Shown: piece after piece, positions 1-8,428 of the stretch | How the letters are laid out: the number at the start of each line of letters is the position of its first letter | Position numbering within the stretch: the stretch's first letter is position 1 | Assembly (NCBI GenBank): GCA_006212045.1 | Contig: PZPK01000022.1 | Location: 1 to 64,000 of the forward strand | Length of the DNA stretch: 64,000 nt | Direction of reading: 5' to 3' | Source: Oleiphilus sp. | GTDB lineage: Bacteria > Pseudomonadota > Gammaproteobacteria > Pseudomonadales > Oleiphilaceae | The notes under the pieces: generated by a model | Databases searched by the model: none | Seen by the model: only the letters and a program-made list of their open reading frames with translations | What the model was told of the DNA's origin: nothing | Translations under genes and position numbers: made by a program

Positions 1-1
1 G

Positions 2-106
2 ACTGAAATAAAAGAGCTAAGAAAAAGGGTACCCAATGAGTACTTCGATCAACTATGTGCCATTGACAGAGAGCGACTTATGGGTGACCCCTTTGATCCA
101 ACTTAA
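2..106 (+). CDS. C-terminal end of an unidentified protein (partial)
   Basis: An open frame enters from the left edge and ends at TAA, giving a 34-residue charged tail that finishes RERLMGDPFDPT. The start lies outside the window, so no family can be assigned. The fragment lies in the same direction as the ChaC-like gene that follows 95 bases later. Confidence 0.5.
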   Translation, partial: TEIKELRKRVPNEYFDQLCAIDRERLMGDPFDPT

Positions 107-201
107 CAATAACCCCGAGATGGTTAAACTGTTAACGCAGCTCGCAGAGTCGTAACCAGAAATTTGATGTCGATACTCCCCCAACTATTCAGAATCTTAC
201 C

Positions 202-762
202 ATGGTGGCAGATACCCAATCCCTGAACCAGGCAATGACTGAATTTGAGCAGCAGGACAGTGTCTGGCTGTTTGGCTACGGGTCGTTGATCTACAAGGCG
301 GACTTTCCATATATCGAACGGCGGCCGGCGCGGATTGAAGGCTGGGTGAGGCGCTTCTGGCAAGGATCCCATGATCACCGCGGCACACCGGAATCACCGG
401 GCAGAGTGGTAACCCTGTTTCAGCGGCCCGAAGCAGTCTGTGAAGGAATAGCTTATCTGATTACGCCGAAAGCGTTCGCTCACCTGGATCATCGCGAGAA
501 AAATGGCTATCTGCGCTACCGTGTGCCGATGATCTTCCAGAACAACACCAGAGCCGAGGGCTTAATGTATGTCGCTAACGAGGATAATGCCGCTTACTTG
601 GGGGAGGCTACTGAGGAGAAAATAGCTCGACAGATTGCCCAATGTCGCGGCCCTAGCGGCAGCAACCGGGAATATGTTTTGCGGTTGGCAGAGGCCTTAC
701 GTTCATTGAATGAAGTGGACGAGCACGTGTTTGCGATTGAGAGATTTTTGAGGTCAGAGTAA
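202..762 (+). CDS. ChaC-like gamma-glutamylcyclotransferase
   Basis: Family knowledge: ChaC proteins cleave glutathione to 5-oxoproline and Cys-Gly in the cytosol. Sequence: the N-terminal substrate loop reads VWLFGYGSLIY (the YGSL signature, residues about 21-31), and the DHREKNGYLRY stretch near residue 98 carries the expected catalytic glutamate. The length (186 aa from the ATG at 202) is slightly short for a bacterial ChaC (about 200-230 aa). An internal ATG at 235, with AGG five bases ahead, is an alternative start and would leave the domain intact. It stands alone, with possible integron-type cassette boundaries downstream, so it may be a captured gene. Confidence 0.85.
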   Translation: MVADTQSLNQAMTEFEQQDSVWLFGYGSLIYKADFPYIERRPARIEGWVRRFWQGSHDHRGTPESPGRVVTLFQRPEAVCEGIAYLITPKAFAHLDHREKNGYLRYRVPMIFQNNTRAEGLMYVANEDNAAYLGEATEEKIARQIAQCRGPSGSNREYVLRLAEALRSLNEVDEHVFAIERFLRSE

Positions 763-1168
763 AAATTAAAGAAATAAAAGGGGGCAAAACCACTCTCTGT
801 GTTCAGGAAGTGCGATTTTCATTCATCTAACAACGCGTCACGGGTCAATAAACTGAAAAAATCCAGCCTACTTGAAGCAGAATTAAGTGCACTAAATCGT
901 TTTTGTTGTTGGCGAGACACAAGGGCGTTAGGATGCATTGATACCGGTCCTTTGGCTCGAGTAGAAAATGACCAAGGTCAGGATGATTGATTTATGCGAA
1001 AAGCGGTCACTAGTGATCAACGTTATTTTGCTTACTGTAGCGGACGTTCAGGCATGGAAAAAGGTGGGCAGCTAGCCGTGGCCCCTCAACACTGCGCTGA
1101 GTAATCTGTCCGCAGAAACGGGGTAGCCCCCTGGAGCAAAAAAGATAACGAATAAAACGGAGTTACAA
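763..1168. other. Gene-poor stretch with a weak attC-like pair
   Basis: No convincing gene. A GTG-started 63-codon frame at 799-990 has no well-spaced ribosome site and an odd composition. Between 826 and 932 the bases TCTAAC...GCGTTAGG sit where the outer cores of an integron attC site would be, but I cannot draw a good folded stem, so this is only suggestive. A ribosome site and ATG for the next gene lie at the end of the stretch. Confidence 0.3.
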
Positions 1169-1492
1169 ATGCCAAGAACAATTCGATCTATTAATCTTGA
1201 CCTAATTAGATGGTTGAAAGGTGGTCAGAAACCAACTGCAGAAAAGTTAGCTCATGTATTAAATGCTAACTATGTTTCTAAGATGGCTACTGGTGATAAG
1301 CCAATATCAGATGAAACTGCTAGAGAAATTGAGCGTTCATTATCGCTTCCAAATGGCTGGCTTGACCGAGATAACGAACAAATCATTAGGATGGCAAACC
1401 CAGACTATGAATTATTGGTGTCAATTAGGGACAAAAGCGAAGCAGCCAAGAAAAGCTTAGCGAGATTTATAAATGATCTTCAAAAAGGTTAA
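1169..1492 (+). CDS. Small helix-turn-helix protein
   Basis: A 107-residue protein with a ribosome site (CGGAG) about 6 bases before the ATG. Residues about 20-55 fit an XRE/Cro-type fold (KPTAEKLAHVLNANYVSKMA) and are followed by a GWLDRDN segment, a pattern I associate with phage-type repressors that lack a peptidase domain. The C-terminal helix is basic. The gene ends directly against a good attC site, so it looks like an integron cassette gene. Target unknown. Confidence 0.6.
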   Translation: MPRTIRSINLDLIRWLKGGQKPTAEKLAHVLNANYVSKMATGDKPISDETAREIERSLSLPNGWLDRDNEQIIRMANPDYELLVSIRDKSEAAKKSLARFINDLQKG

Positions 1493-1494
1493 AC

Positions 1495-1549
1495 CCCTAA
1501 CAATCAGCTCAACCGGCTAAATAATTGCGCGTTTAGCCGGGCGTTAAGC
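1495..1549 (+). mobile_element. Integron attC-like recombination site
   Basis: Outer cores CCCTAAC (1495-1501) and GTTAAGC (1543-1549) enclose a perfect 9-bp inverted repeat, CCGGCTAAA/TTTAGCCGG (1512-1520 and 1531-1539). The left arm continues AACAATCAGCTCAA, as in many chromosomal-integron attC sites. It starts three bases after the HTH gene's stop codon, the usual cassette arrangement. There is no T-tract, so it is not an ordinary terminator. No integrase gene is visible. Confidence 0.6.
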
Positions 1550-1560
1550 AATTCAAAGAG

Positions 1561-1926
1561 ATGTCGATGACTGCATGTTCTCTTTCACCGAGTGATAAAA
1601 AAACCTACGCAACAGGCGTAGGAAAAATTCTCGTTAAAAAGTATGGAAAGCAAAAGTAGTACAGTCCTCATCGAGTAAAGATGGCATCACGCCAAACGAA
1701 GTACGACATCGATTGGCATTGTTGGGCTATGTGTTTATTCTCGTCACCAGGAGACTTCAAGGCATATCATGATTCTATTGGTGAAACGTGCGATTACGTG
1801 GCTATGAAGACTGAAATGGCATTGGCTTTAACTGATGGAGCGTCTACGTCATGGTTCGACTTTGACCTATCGTGGTTAGAATAGCCTGATTTTGATGTTT
1901 CCTCTGCTTTTGATATTTTCGACTAA
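1561..1926 (+). pseudogene. Cassette-type gene broken by two in-frame TAG codons
   Basis: One reading frame runs from ATG 1561 to TAA 1924-1926 but contains TAG at 1657-1659 and at 1882-1884. The protein-like text continues across both: ...YGKQK/stop/YSPHRVK... and ...FDFDLSWLE/stop/PDFDVSSAFDIFD. From memory, intact proteins of a small integron-cassette family carry KQKYYSP and end in an acidic, aromatic tail; that is unverified. The downstream piece from ATG 1681 (67 aa) could still be translated. Other genes here end normally in TAG, so recoding is unlikely and two nonsense mutations are the simple reading. Confidence 0.55.
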
Positions 1927-1998
1927 TGCTTAATCAGTGCATCTTGCGGACACTCACTACTCCCGCCTTTTTGTGAGCGCAATTGCAGCCTAACTATA

Positions 1999-2023
1999 AA
2001 AAGCACTTCGGTGCTTTTTTTTT
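1999..2023 (+). terminator. Rho-independent terminator
   Basis: Stem AAGCAC/GTGCTT closed by a TTCG tetraloop and followed by a run of T. It separates the cassette-like stretch from the GHKL gene. A lone GCCTAAC core lies just upstream (1988-1994). Confidence 0.85.
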
Positions 2024-2125
2024 GGCCGGCTGACGCCCGGCTGTTCACCACAGCACCAATTACAATTTCATTTTAGACCCGCACGCTACCATGCTTTTTC
2101 ATTTGTGTGAGCAAGGGGCGATAAG

Positions 2126-3841
2126 ATGAAAACCACGAAAGCATTCACTGTTAACAAGGCGATCATACGCAGTCTGATAAGCAGCCAGGCGGGCAGTCTG
2201 ACCAAGGCCATTGAGGAGCTTGTCAGCAATTCTTTGGATGCGAAGTCAAAGCGTATCGACATTAACATCGATGAACACGGCTTCGTGATTACAGACGATG
2301 GATTGGGATTCGTATCAGAGCAGGAAATCGAATCGTGTTTCGGTGACTTTGGGTTCGACCATAGTGTTGAGGCTGAACAGAAACGAGGCCGCAAGCTGGG
2401 GCGATTTGGGCTTGGGCGTGGTCAGATTTTCAATTTTTGTCGAAGTGTGTGGACGACCAATCAATTTCGCATGTCAGTGGACTTGCATGATGATTCAGAA
2501 GATGCAGCTTACACTTTCGAGACACTCAACGAGGTGGCGCATCAAGGCTGTAAGATCGAAGGTGTCTTTTATTCGCCAATTTCGCTGATGGACCTGCACT
2601 CAATCAGCGCTATGCTCAAGTCACATCTGAAATACGTGGAGGATATGGATGTCTACTTCAACGGAAAGCTGATGAATACGAAGCGGTCAACGGTCAAGTG
2701 GACTCACGAAGATGATGCCTTTTTATTCCGAACTTCTTGCAGTACTCAAGGTGTAGACCTTTACAATATGGGTGTCTTCGTCGAAACAATACCTCACAGC
2801 AGGTATGGCGTGTCCGGAGAGCTGGTCTCCAAGCAAACGCTGGAACTCAATATGGCGCGAAACTCTTGGCTGGAAGTGAAGTGTCCATTGTACAGGGAGG
2901 GGAAAAAGCTGCTGGAATCCTATGGCGGAAGCCTCGTGAAACGGTCGAAGTCATTGACGATCGCGGACCGCCAGTATCTGATCAATCAAGCAATGGCAGG
3001 TGCAATGTCTTTAGACGAGTTTCGACGAAGGAAAGTGCTTCGTGGCGCAGATGGAAAGTGGTATTCGCTTGAAAACATCATGCGTTTCAGCGAAATGACT
3101 GTGCCTGAGTCCAAACGATCGCAGTTGGGCGAAAATTTAATTAAAGATCGCATCGCTTTTGCGTTATGCCCTGAATGTTTATCTTGGTTCGGTGCCGAAA
3201 CACTCGAGGAATGGCTAGAAAAGCTTGATTCCATCCACATTCTGCAGCACATGTCTGTTCTTAACCAGAATCCAATCTCGCGTAGATTGCCTCAACCGCG
3301 CTCCTTTCGTGAGTTCTCTGCGCTGTATGACGGTCAGTACATGGCTGTGCGCAAAGAAGATCAGACCAAGCAGGAGCGGCTTGCTTTGTCGGTCTTTAAT
3401 CAGGACTTTCACCTTACCATCCTTCAAGCATGCCTTCGGGCATTCAACGTGCGCCAAGCGATGCGTCAAGTTCGACTCGGCGAGTCAGATATCGCTGATG
3501 GCTGGACAGACGGCACTAAGCATATCTTCATTGAGAGGGGTGTACTGACTAGAAACATGAATCAGGGGGTTGTGGGAGCAGAATACCTGATTAAGCTGCT
3601 GGTGCATGAGTATTGTCATACCGATAGCTCGAATAAGGAACATGCGCATGGCGAAGAATTTTTAAAACGCTTTCATGACTGCCTATTCGAGCTAAATACG
3701 TCCGGCTTGGCCGTTAAGCTGACGAAGCTTTACTTTAACAAATGCGAAAAGGCAGGGTTGCCTTTCAAGACCGCCGTAGCCAAGTCTATCGACGCAGCCA
3801 AAGTAGTGAATGTGCCCGCTGAAGAATCAGATGTGCAGTGA
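2126..3841 (+). CDS. GHKL ATPase fused to a C-terminal HEXXH zincin-like domain
   Basis: 571 residues, with a good AGGGG ribosome site before ATG 2126. The N-terminus has the Hsp90/MutL-type ATP fold: N-box AIEELVSNSLDA (about 31-42), G1 box DDGLGF (about 56-61), and glycine-rich lid GRFGLGRGQIFNF (about 92-104). The middle resembles no family I recognise. Near the C-terminus HEYCH (residues 494-498) is followed by a third histidine in HAHGEEF, a zinc-metallopeptidase layout like SprT-type or minigluzincin domains. Inference: an ATP-driven DNA- or protein-remodelling factor with a protease end. The neighbour 450 bp downstream is an XPF-type nuclease. Role unknown; repair or defence are both possible. 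Confidence 0.8.
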   Translation: MKTTKAFTVNKAIIRSLISSQAGSLTKAIEELVSNSLDAKSKRIDINIDEHGFVITDDGLGFVSEQEIESCFGDFGFDHSVEAEQKRGRKLGRFGLGRGQIFNFCRSVWTTNQFRMSVDLHDDSEDAAYTFETLNEVAHQGCKIEGVFYSPISLMDLHSISAMLKSHLKYVEDMDVYFNGKLMNTKRSTVKWTHEDDAFLFRTSCSTQGVDLYNMGVFVETIPHSRYGVSGELVSKQTLELNMARNSWLEVKCPLYREGKKLLESYGGSLVKRSKSLTIADRQYLINQAMAGAMSLDEFRRRKVLRGADGKWYSLENIMRFSEMTVPESKRSQLGENLIKDRIAFALCPECLSWFGAETLEEWLEKLDSIHILQHMSVLNQNPISRRLPQPRSFREFSALYDGQYMAVRKEDQTKQERLALSVFNQDFHLTILQACLRAFNVRQAMRQVRLGESDIADGWTDGTKHIFIERGVLTRNMNQGVVGAEYLIKLLVHEYCHTDSSNKEHAHGEEFLKRFHDCLFELNTSGLAVKLTKLYFNKCEKAGLPFKTAVAKSIDAAKVVNVPAEESDVQ

Positions 3842-3895
3842 CCTTCTGGTCGCTGACGTATGAGCGTTGTTGCGCCAGTTCGTTGGTTGTCGATG

Positions 3896-3925
3896 GCTCT
3901 TCATAAGGAGTTGAAGAGCTGTTTT
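3896..3925 (+). terminator. Possible terminator
   Basis: Inverted repeat GCTCTTC/GAAGAGC with a 10-base loop, followed by GTTTT, 55 bases after the GHKL gene's stop. Confidence 0.5.
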
Positions 3926-3999
3926 AGGTGTGCTTGCGCGTAAATTCATGTGGTCGCCCTTCCTTGCAACCGAGATAAGCATCATCAATATTCTATTGT

Positions 4000-4009
4000 A
4001 CTATGCAAA
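4000..4009 (+). promoter_or_regulatory. ACTATGCAAA operator-like word
   Basis: Exact ACTATGCAAA, followed four bases later by TTATGCATAC, a second near-copy. It lies ahead of the small gene at 4043 and the XPF-type nuclease. One of about ten intergenic copies in the window. Confidence 0.5.
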
Positions 4010-4042
4010 CCTATTATGCATACTGTATAAGGGTGCTATTCG

Positions 4043-4201
4043 TTGGCACTAGTTCATGTCGTCTACAGCGAATTCAATCCTGATACACATGACCTCGCCG
4101 AGATGTGGGAGTTTAAAATATTTAGCCTGTGTATGTGCACACTGGGGCTTGTTGGGTGTCTAGTAATCCTCAAAAGGGAACGCCATTCAAAGGTTGCATA
4201 A
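4043..4201 (+). CDS. Possible small membrane protein (TTG start)
   Basis: A 52-residue frame starting at TTG with AAGGG nine bases upstream. The product has a polar N-terminus, one predicted membrane span (about residues 27-44, rich in C, L, V and G) and a basic tail ILKRERHSKVA. An ATG at 4103 would leave only the span. No family recognised; existence is inferred from spacing and composition. Confidence 0.4.
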   Translation: MALVHVVYSEFNPDTHDLAEMWEFKIFSLCMCTLGLVGCLVILKRERHSKVA

Positions 4202-4297
4202 GCTATGTCTTGTACCCGTTAATTTGTAACTTACCTCTGTGGCCTTTTTACTGAAATAATCTTCGGTATCATCACCTTCCATCAGGAGATCAATAAT

Positions 4298-5461
4298 ATG
4301 CTGTTTAGGCCATGGAAACCCAAGGGCTCGGATTTTTATATCCGTTTTTACGTAGAGCATGGGGATGGGGACTTTATCGGAAAGAAGGGTGGCGGGCTCG
4401 AGATCACTGCTGCGTCCCAGATACGAAAAGTAGAAATCGGAAATTTCTTACGTAGTCATGGAATTGACGTTGATCTAATAGGGATGGCAGAGCTGCATCA
4501 GGCACTAAAACAAAACAGCCTGTTAGTATTTCAAAGGGGTGGAGGGAAACAAAACACTAGAAGCTCAGTAGCCAAGCCCGCAGTCACTGATGATGGTCAC
4601 AGTTTCTCGTTTGCGAACAAAACACCAGAAGAGCTGTTCGAGGATTCTCTGACGCTCGTCCCATCAAAGGCGCCATTCAAAGCATCGACGTTGAAAAATG
4701 GTTTCATCGGTATGGATCACCGGGAGCCGGAGGGCCTTAAGAGCCTTGTCGAAAGCATTCCGTTGGAAACGTTTTCCGCATCACTCCCAAATGGTGATTT
4801 TGTGATTGGCGATCGAAAGAACCCAACACGAGAGTTAATCGTCGAGCGAAAGACGATAACAGACTTCTATACCGGTATTGTAAGGGACGACCGCCATTGT
4901 CACGAGCAAGCCGAAAGGTATTTTAGCTACGCTCAAGAGCGAGCAAAGGAAGGTGTATATATTCAGGTAATCTGGGTGATAGAGGCTGAAAACCAAGGGA
5001 AAAGGCTGCTATACAACACTTTGCCAGAGGTTAAACAGATTGACGGGATGGTATCTTATCTTACCGTGATTAATAGGCAGTCTGTGGTGCAGTCTTACGG
5101 TGAAAACCATACCGCGTATTTGATAGCGAAGTTTGCTCAGGCCTTTATCGAGGAGTCGCTTTTCTATCCGGTGAAAGTCAACGACATTCGGATCGATAAG
5201 ACCAAGTCACAACGGCACGCGATATCTGGCTTACCGGATCAGTCTGATAGCAATCACGGTGTGGTGATATCTACGCAAGGGCTGGAACAAATGCTTTCTG
5301 TTTTTCCAGGGATAAAAAGTAATGTCGCAAAGGAGCTGGCAAAAACAGGTAGAAGTTTTGCTGAAATTGTAAGTATGTCGGTAGACGAGCTGAAGAGTGT
5401 AAAGGGAATTGGAACCCAAAGTGCGATTAAGCTTCATCACTATTTCAACCTAAAGAAGTAA
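4298..5461 (+). CDS. XPF/ERCC4-type nuclease with C-terminal HhH
   Basis: 387 residues with AGGAG ahead of the ATG. Residues about 140-265 form an ERCC4 nuclease domain: NGDFVIGDR and VERKTITDFY match the GDxxxxERKxxxD metal-binding signature of XPF, Mus81 and archaeal Hef/XPF. Residues about 330-385 carry a helix-hairpin-helix pair (FPGIKSNVAKEL and VKGIGTQSAIKL), the usual DNA-binding and dimer part. The N-terminal 120 residues are unassigned. Such enzymes cut branched or 3'-flap DNA. No helicase is fused. Likely a plasmid repair or recombination nuclease working on forks. Confidence 0.85.
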   Translation: MLFRPWKPKGSDFYIRFYVEHGDGDFIGKKGGGLEITAASQIRKVEIGNFLRSHGIDVDLIGMAELHQALKQNSLLVFQRGGGKQNTRSSVAKPAVTDDGHSFSFANKTPEELFEDSLTLVPSKAPFKASTLKNGFIGMDHREPEGLKSLVESIPLETFSASLPNGDFVIGDRKNPTRELIVERKTITDFYTGIVRDDRHCHEQAERYFSYAQERAKEGVYIQVIWVIEAENQGKRLLYNTLPEVKQIDGMVSYLTVINRQSVVQSYGENHTAYLIAKFAQAFIEESLFYPVKVNDIRIDKTKSQRHAISGLPDQSDSNHGVVISTQGLEQMLSVFPGIKSNVAKELAKTGRSFAEIVSMSVDELKSVKGIGTQSAIKLHHYFNLKK

Positions 5462-5585
5462 TGATGGCTCACCAGCACTGGCGCAATTTAGGGCAAAGCA
5501 GATGGTCAGTCGGTGTGATGTGGGACATTAACGAATCACCCTGCGAGAGGTAAATAGTGAGAAAATTGAATGTTGGAGATTTTTT

Positions 5586-5807
5586 ATGTTTTTGCTTTTG
5601 AACCTAAATATAGCCATATTTGTTGGAATGACGGTTAAGTTTGGGTTGGCAAAAGCACTAATGTGGTTGGGGTTGATGGGTATTCTCTGCGTATTGGTTT
5701 CGAGTATTGTTTCGAGAGAACCGTGGGGAATGTTCAGATACTTTCGTGATTCGTATCTGGATGGGGTGGGCACAATATTAAACTTTGCGAGAAAACGCGG
5801 AGGTTAA
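5586..5807 (+). CDS. Small two-span membrane protein
   Basis: 73 residues with a TGGAG site before the ATG. Two hydrophobic segments (about 2-21 and 25-43) precede a basic, aromatic tail. It stands alone between the nuclease gene and the convergent exported-protein gene. No family recognised. Confidence 0.5.
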   Translation: MFLLLNLNIAIFVGMTVKFGLAKALMWLGLMGILCVLVSSIVSREPWGMFRYFRDSYLDGVGTILNFARKRGG

Positions 5808-5909
5808 TAAAGCACCTCTGTGTGTATTCCATAATATCCACTAACTAGCCATATGCAGAGTAGGCCCCTTTGGCAAGCGTCGTTGCACCTATCATCATCA
5901 GCGCTAACG

Positions 5910-7280
5910 CTAATGAGCCGAGATCGTCATGCGGGTTCTGTTATCGATATCGGTCCAATACTGCTCACCGATTGATTCGCGCGTGTCGCCAAAACTGAGA
6001 TGTCCCAGGTCCATGTCGCCACGGAAGCGGGATTTGAGCACGATGGCGTCGACGAAGTCTTCCCGGTTATTACTCCCGTTAACCCCGCTCTCGGAATCAA
6101 GCTTGATGACATTATCCTTCACCGCCCAAATCTGCGTATTCGCTTGCGCAAATCCTTGTGTGGTCGAGATACTGCTTGCGCTACCACCGAGTTGCGCCGC
6201 TTCTGCTGCGTAGTTTTCCTGGGTCAGATAATCGAACATCAGGGTGTGGCCACGATTGTTGTGTACGCGCATGGATTCGTAACGGAGGCCGACGATGTCA
6301 AAATCATATTCCATTTCAGTAATCTCAAAAAATGACTGAATTTTGATCTTACTGGCGGCATCACCTATACCCGTTTCGGTAAAGGTACCGAATTCGTCAA
6401 ACTCCCCGAAACCATTACCACGATTCTCTAGCAGCATGTCAAAGCCGCCGAAATAACCCTCGATCCGCAGGTTCGACATGATAGTTGTCTCCTGGCTTAC
6501 ACCTGCGGTACCGTTTAGATTGTTGATATCGTCACCAGGCTTGTAACCTGAATCTTTTAGTTTGAAGTAATCCAGCTCCATCCCAAAATCGGCCAACTCA
6601 TAAGGACGTGACCGTAATCGCGTATCTGAGGCCTCTCCGTGTATAAACAGGTCACCATCCTGCAGCTGCATCAGGCATTTTCCGTTATCCCCGCAGCCGG
6701 TTGAACCGCTCGATCCCAAGGTGGTCTCGTTGCCCCAAGCATAATAAAACTGGTTATCGGTCAGATAATAGGTGGGAATGACAATATCTTCGGGGCCTGG
6801 GCCAAGCGGCGGAATGTCAATCGTGCCACCGTTCTGAAGCAGTCGCCCATTTGTTGAACCGTCTCCGGCGATGTCTACATGCACACGAACGTTATTTAAG
6901 CCGGTAGAACACCCGTAGCTGGAATTGCCTGCAAAGGGCCCGCATCCGGCACCCCCAGGATCATTCGGATCAACAACTATGCCGTCTTGCGCGTTGAAAC
7001 TGGTACCTACTTCTGATGTGTGGTCCATACCACCCAGCCGCATGCCGCCCATGACAATGGAACCCGCATCTTTATACATGAACTCACCAATCTCGATACC
7101 CATGTCGATATCGATCGTCAGGCCCTCACGCCCGGTGACACCTGACAATTGATCGTCATCAATGGCTTTAAGTTCGGCTTGAGAGAGTGTGGTGCCTAGC
7201 AGTAAGAGCAAGCTAAACAGCGCTTTGCTTCCAATTTCCTTGTGCATTTTCGACATTCCGTTACAGCAGTGAATGTTCAT
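5910..7280 (-). CDS. Exported DUF6160-like surface protein
   Basis: 456 residues. A signal peptide (SKALFSLLLLLGTTLSQA) is followed by ELKAIDDDQLSGVTGREGLT, the hallmark start of DUF6160-like proteins of marine gammaproteobacteria, some annotated as FilA or pilus-associated. The rest is glycine- and aspartate-rich, with a short Cys-containing loop, and looks like a beta-rich extracellular protein. Possible starts are 7280, 7256 and 7247; the last has GGAA nine bases upstream. Its upstream region (7281 onward) is non-coding and probably holds the promoter. The role is probably surface or filament related; exact function unknown. Confidence 0.7.
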   Translation of the reverse strand: MNIHCCNGMSKMHKEIGSKALFSLLLLLGTTLSQAELKAIDDDQLSGVTGREGLTIDIDMGIEIGEFMYKDAGSIVMGGMRLGGMDHTSEVGTSFNAQDGIVVDPNDPGGAGCGPFAGNSSYGCSTGLNNVRVHVDIAGDGSTNGRLLQNGGTIDIPPLGPGPEDIVIPTYYLTDNQFYYAWGNETTLGSSGSTGCGDNGKCLMQLQDGDLFIHGEASDTRLRSRPYELADFGMELDYFKLKDSGYKPGDDINNLNGTAGVSQETTIMSNLRIEGYFGGFDMLLENRGNGFGEFDEFGTFTETGIGDAASKIKIQSFFEITEMEYDFDIVGLRYESMRVHNNRGHTLMFDYLTQENYAAEAAQLGGSASSISTTQGFAQANTQIWAVKDNVIKLDSESGVNGSNNREDFVDAIVLKSRFRGDMDLGHLSFGDTRESIGEQYWTDIDNRTRMTISAH

Positions 7281-7622
7281 TGTCTCTGGTTGGTGCCGCC
7301 GGCTTCTGAATGAGAAGACCTAAAAGTGTTTACTATATCCGACGTGCACCCATTATTATTCCGAAGCTTCCGCACAAATTCATTCAGAATGTAAAATCTT
7401 TGTTAAATCGTATGCGACAATTTTCATTTCGTATAGTCAGGAGCTAAAAAGCTCTCCGGGCTCGCCAGGGGCGACTCTTCATTGTGCAGGTAGTCACCAC
7501 TTAAGCGATTGCGCGCAGCAGTACGTACGTCGATTTAAACCCGCTGGTACACCATTCCTTGATTTTGGGAAACTGATTCTAAACGTGCGCGGTAAAGGGA
7601 GAGGTGCGGAATGGTCACTTCC
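7281..7622. other. Non-coding spacer
   Basis: A 340-base AT-rich spacer upstream of the DUF6160-like gene. It contains a small hairpin (GGAGCT/AGCTCTCC, about 7440-7458). No gene, repeat array or clear promoter pair seen. Confidence 0.4.
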
Positions 7623-7898
7623 TTATTCGCTTTTTTCGCGATGATGCCATCCATATTTTCGGCAGAGGTACACGCTTAGATAGTGCCCTAAGGCCGCAAA
7701 GCAGAGCGCGATCAATCCGATTACAACGCTTGATGTCGTCAAACCGAAGATTCCAGCGGCAATCAACATGCCTGACGGATACGCGTCGGCCGTGTCGCCG
7801 ATAAGGGCTCTACTCACCTGGTGCTCTGCGAAAATAGTAAAGAAAGAAATAAGCGCTACCGCGGCGATTGATACTTGTACCATTACTCTGTCCTTCAA
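7623..7898 (-). CDS. Small membrane protein
   Basis: 91 residues with two clear membrane spans (about 7-24 and 43-76, the latter long enough for two passes) and a basic histidine-rich tail. It leads a group of minus-strand orphan genes between 7.6 and 10.1 kb. No family recognised. Confidence 0.5.
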   Translation of the reverse strand: MKDRVMVQVSIAAVALISFFTIFAEHQVSRALIGDTADAYPSGMLIAAGIFGLTTSSVVIGLIALCFAALGHYLSVYLCRKYGWHHREKSE

Positions 7899-7925
7899 TA
7901 TATCTGCTGGGTCGCGCCCTGTGCG

Positions 7926-8111
7926 CTATTTCTTTAGGTCTTCTAGTTTCGAAGTTGAAAATGTCTGGCTTATCATTTCAGTCCTAACGATAGTATTGCA
8001 GTAAGGACAAATAACAGGTTCTTTATCTTTACCTCCCGGCACGTCAACGCCCATCATTGTGACATTAAACTCTTTCATACACTCTTGGTTATTGCAGGTT
8101 TCACGAAACAT
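7926..8111 (-). CDS. Small zinc-ribbon-like protein
   Basis: 61 residues with a perfect AGGAGG site nine bases before the ATG. Cysteines occur as CNNQECMKEF and CPYC, a plausible Zn-ribbon pair. Otherwise unrecognised. The strong ribosome site makes the gene credible. Confidence 0.55.
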   Translation of the reverse strand: MFRETCNNQECMKEFNVTMMGVDVPGGKDKEPVICPYCNTIVRTEMISQTFSTSKLEDLKK

Positions 8112-8179
8112 TGAGATGTCCTCCTATTCCCTCGGGGTTAGCGCACCTTATACGTGCCTCCCTGGAGTTTACGTTCTAT

Positions 8180-8371
8180 TTAAGTGGAAATGAATCTGAA
8201 TGAGCCAAAGCGGCGAAGATCCGATACGGCTTCACGGATGATATGTCTTGCTTGAGGATGTAACTGTTCATCTAAGAACAACCAAACAGTATATTCCTCT
8301 GCTGCGCGTGGTAGGCCAAGAGATTGGCCACCTGTCGCGCAGTAGCAAACTACAAAGGCATTGAACGCCAT
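8180..8371 (-). CDS. Doubtful small ORF
   Basis: A 63-codon frame with a protein-like second half (EQLHPQARHIIREAVSDL) but no ribosome site before its ATG. It fills the only gap in this minus-strand group. It may be the tail of a decayed gene. Confidence 0.25.
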   Translation of the reverse strand: MAFNAFVVCYCATGGQSLGLPRAAEEYTVWLFLDEQLHPQARHIIREAVSDLRRFGSFRFIST

Positions 8372-8428
8372 TAATCGGGTTTAGGCCGCTGTTGGTGTTT
8401 GAGTTCAAAGTAGTTCCGTATTCAGACC

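Noticed and set aside
799-990. 63-codon GTG ORF
   Set aside because: No well-spaced ribosome site and unusual composition.
1561-1926. Genome-wide TAG recoding
   Set aside because: Many genes here end in TAG without any protein-like continuation, so TAG works as a stop.
8161-8200. Seventh two-hairpin leader (CGTTCTATTT...GGAAAT)
   Set aside because: The first hairpin is missing and the second does not close properly; no gene starts at the right distance.
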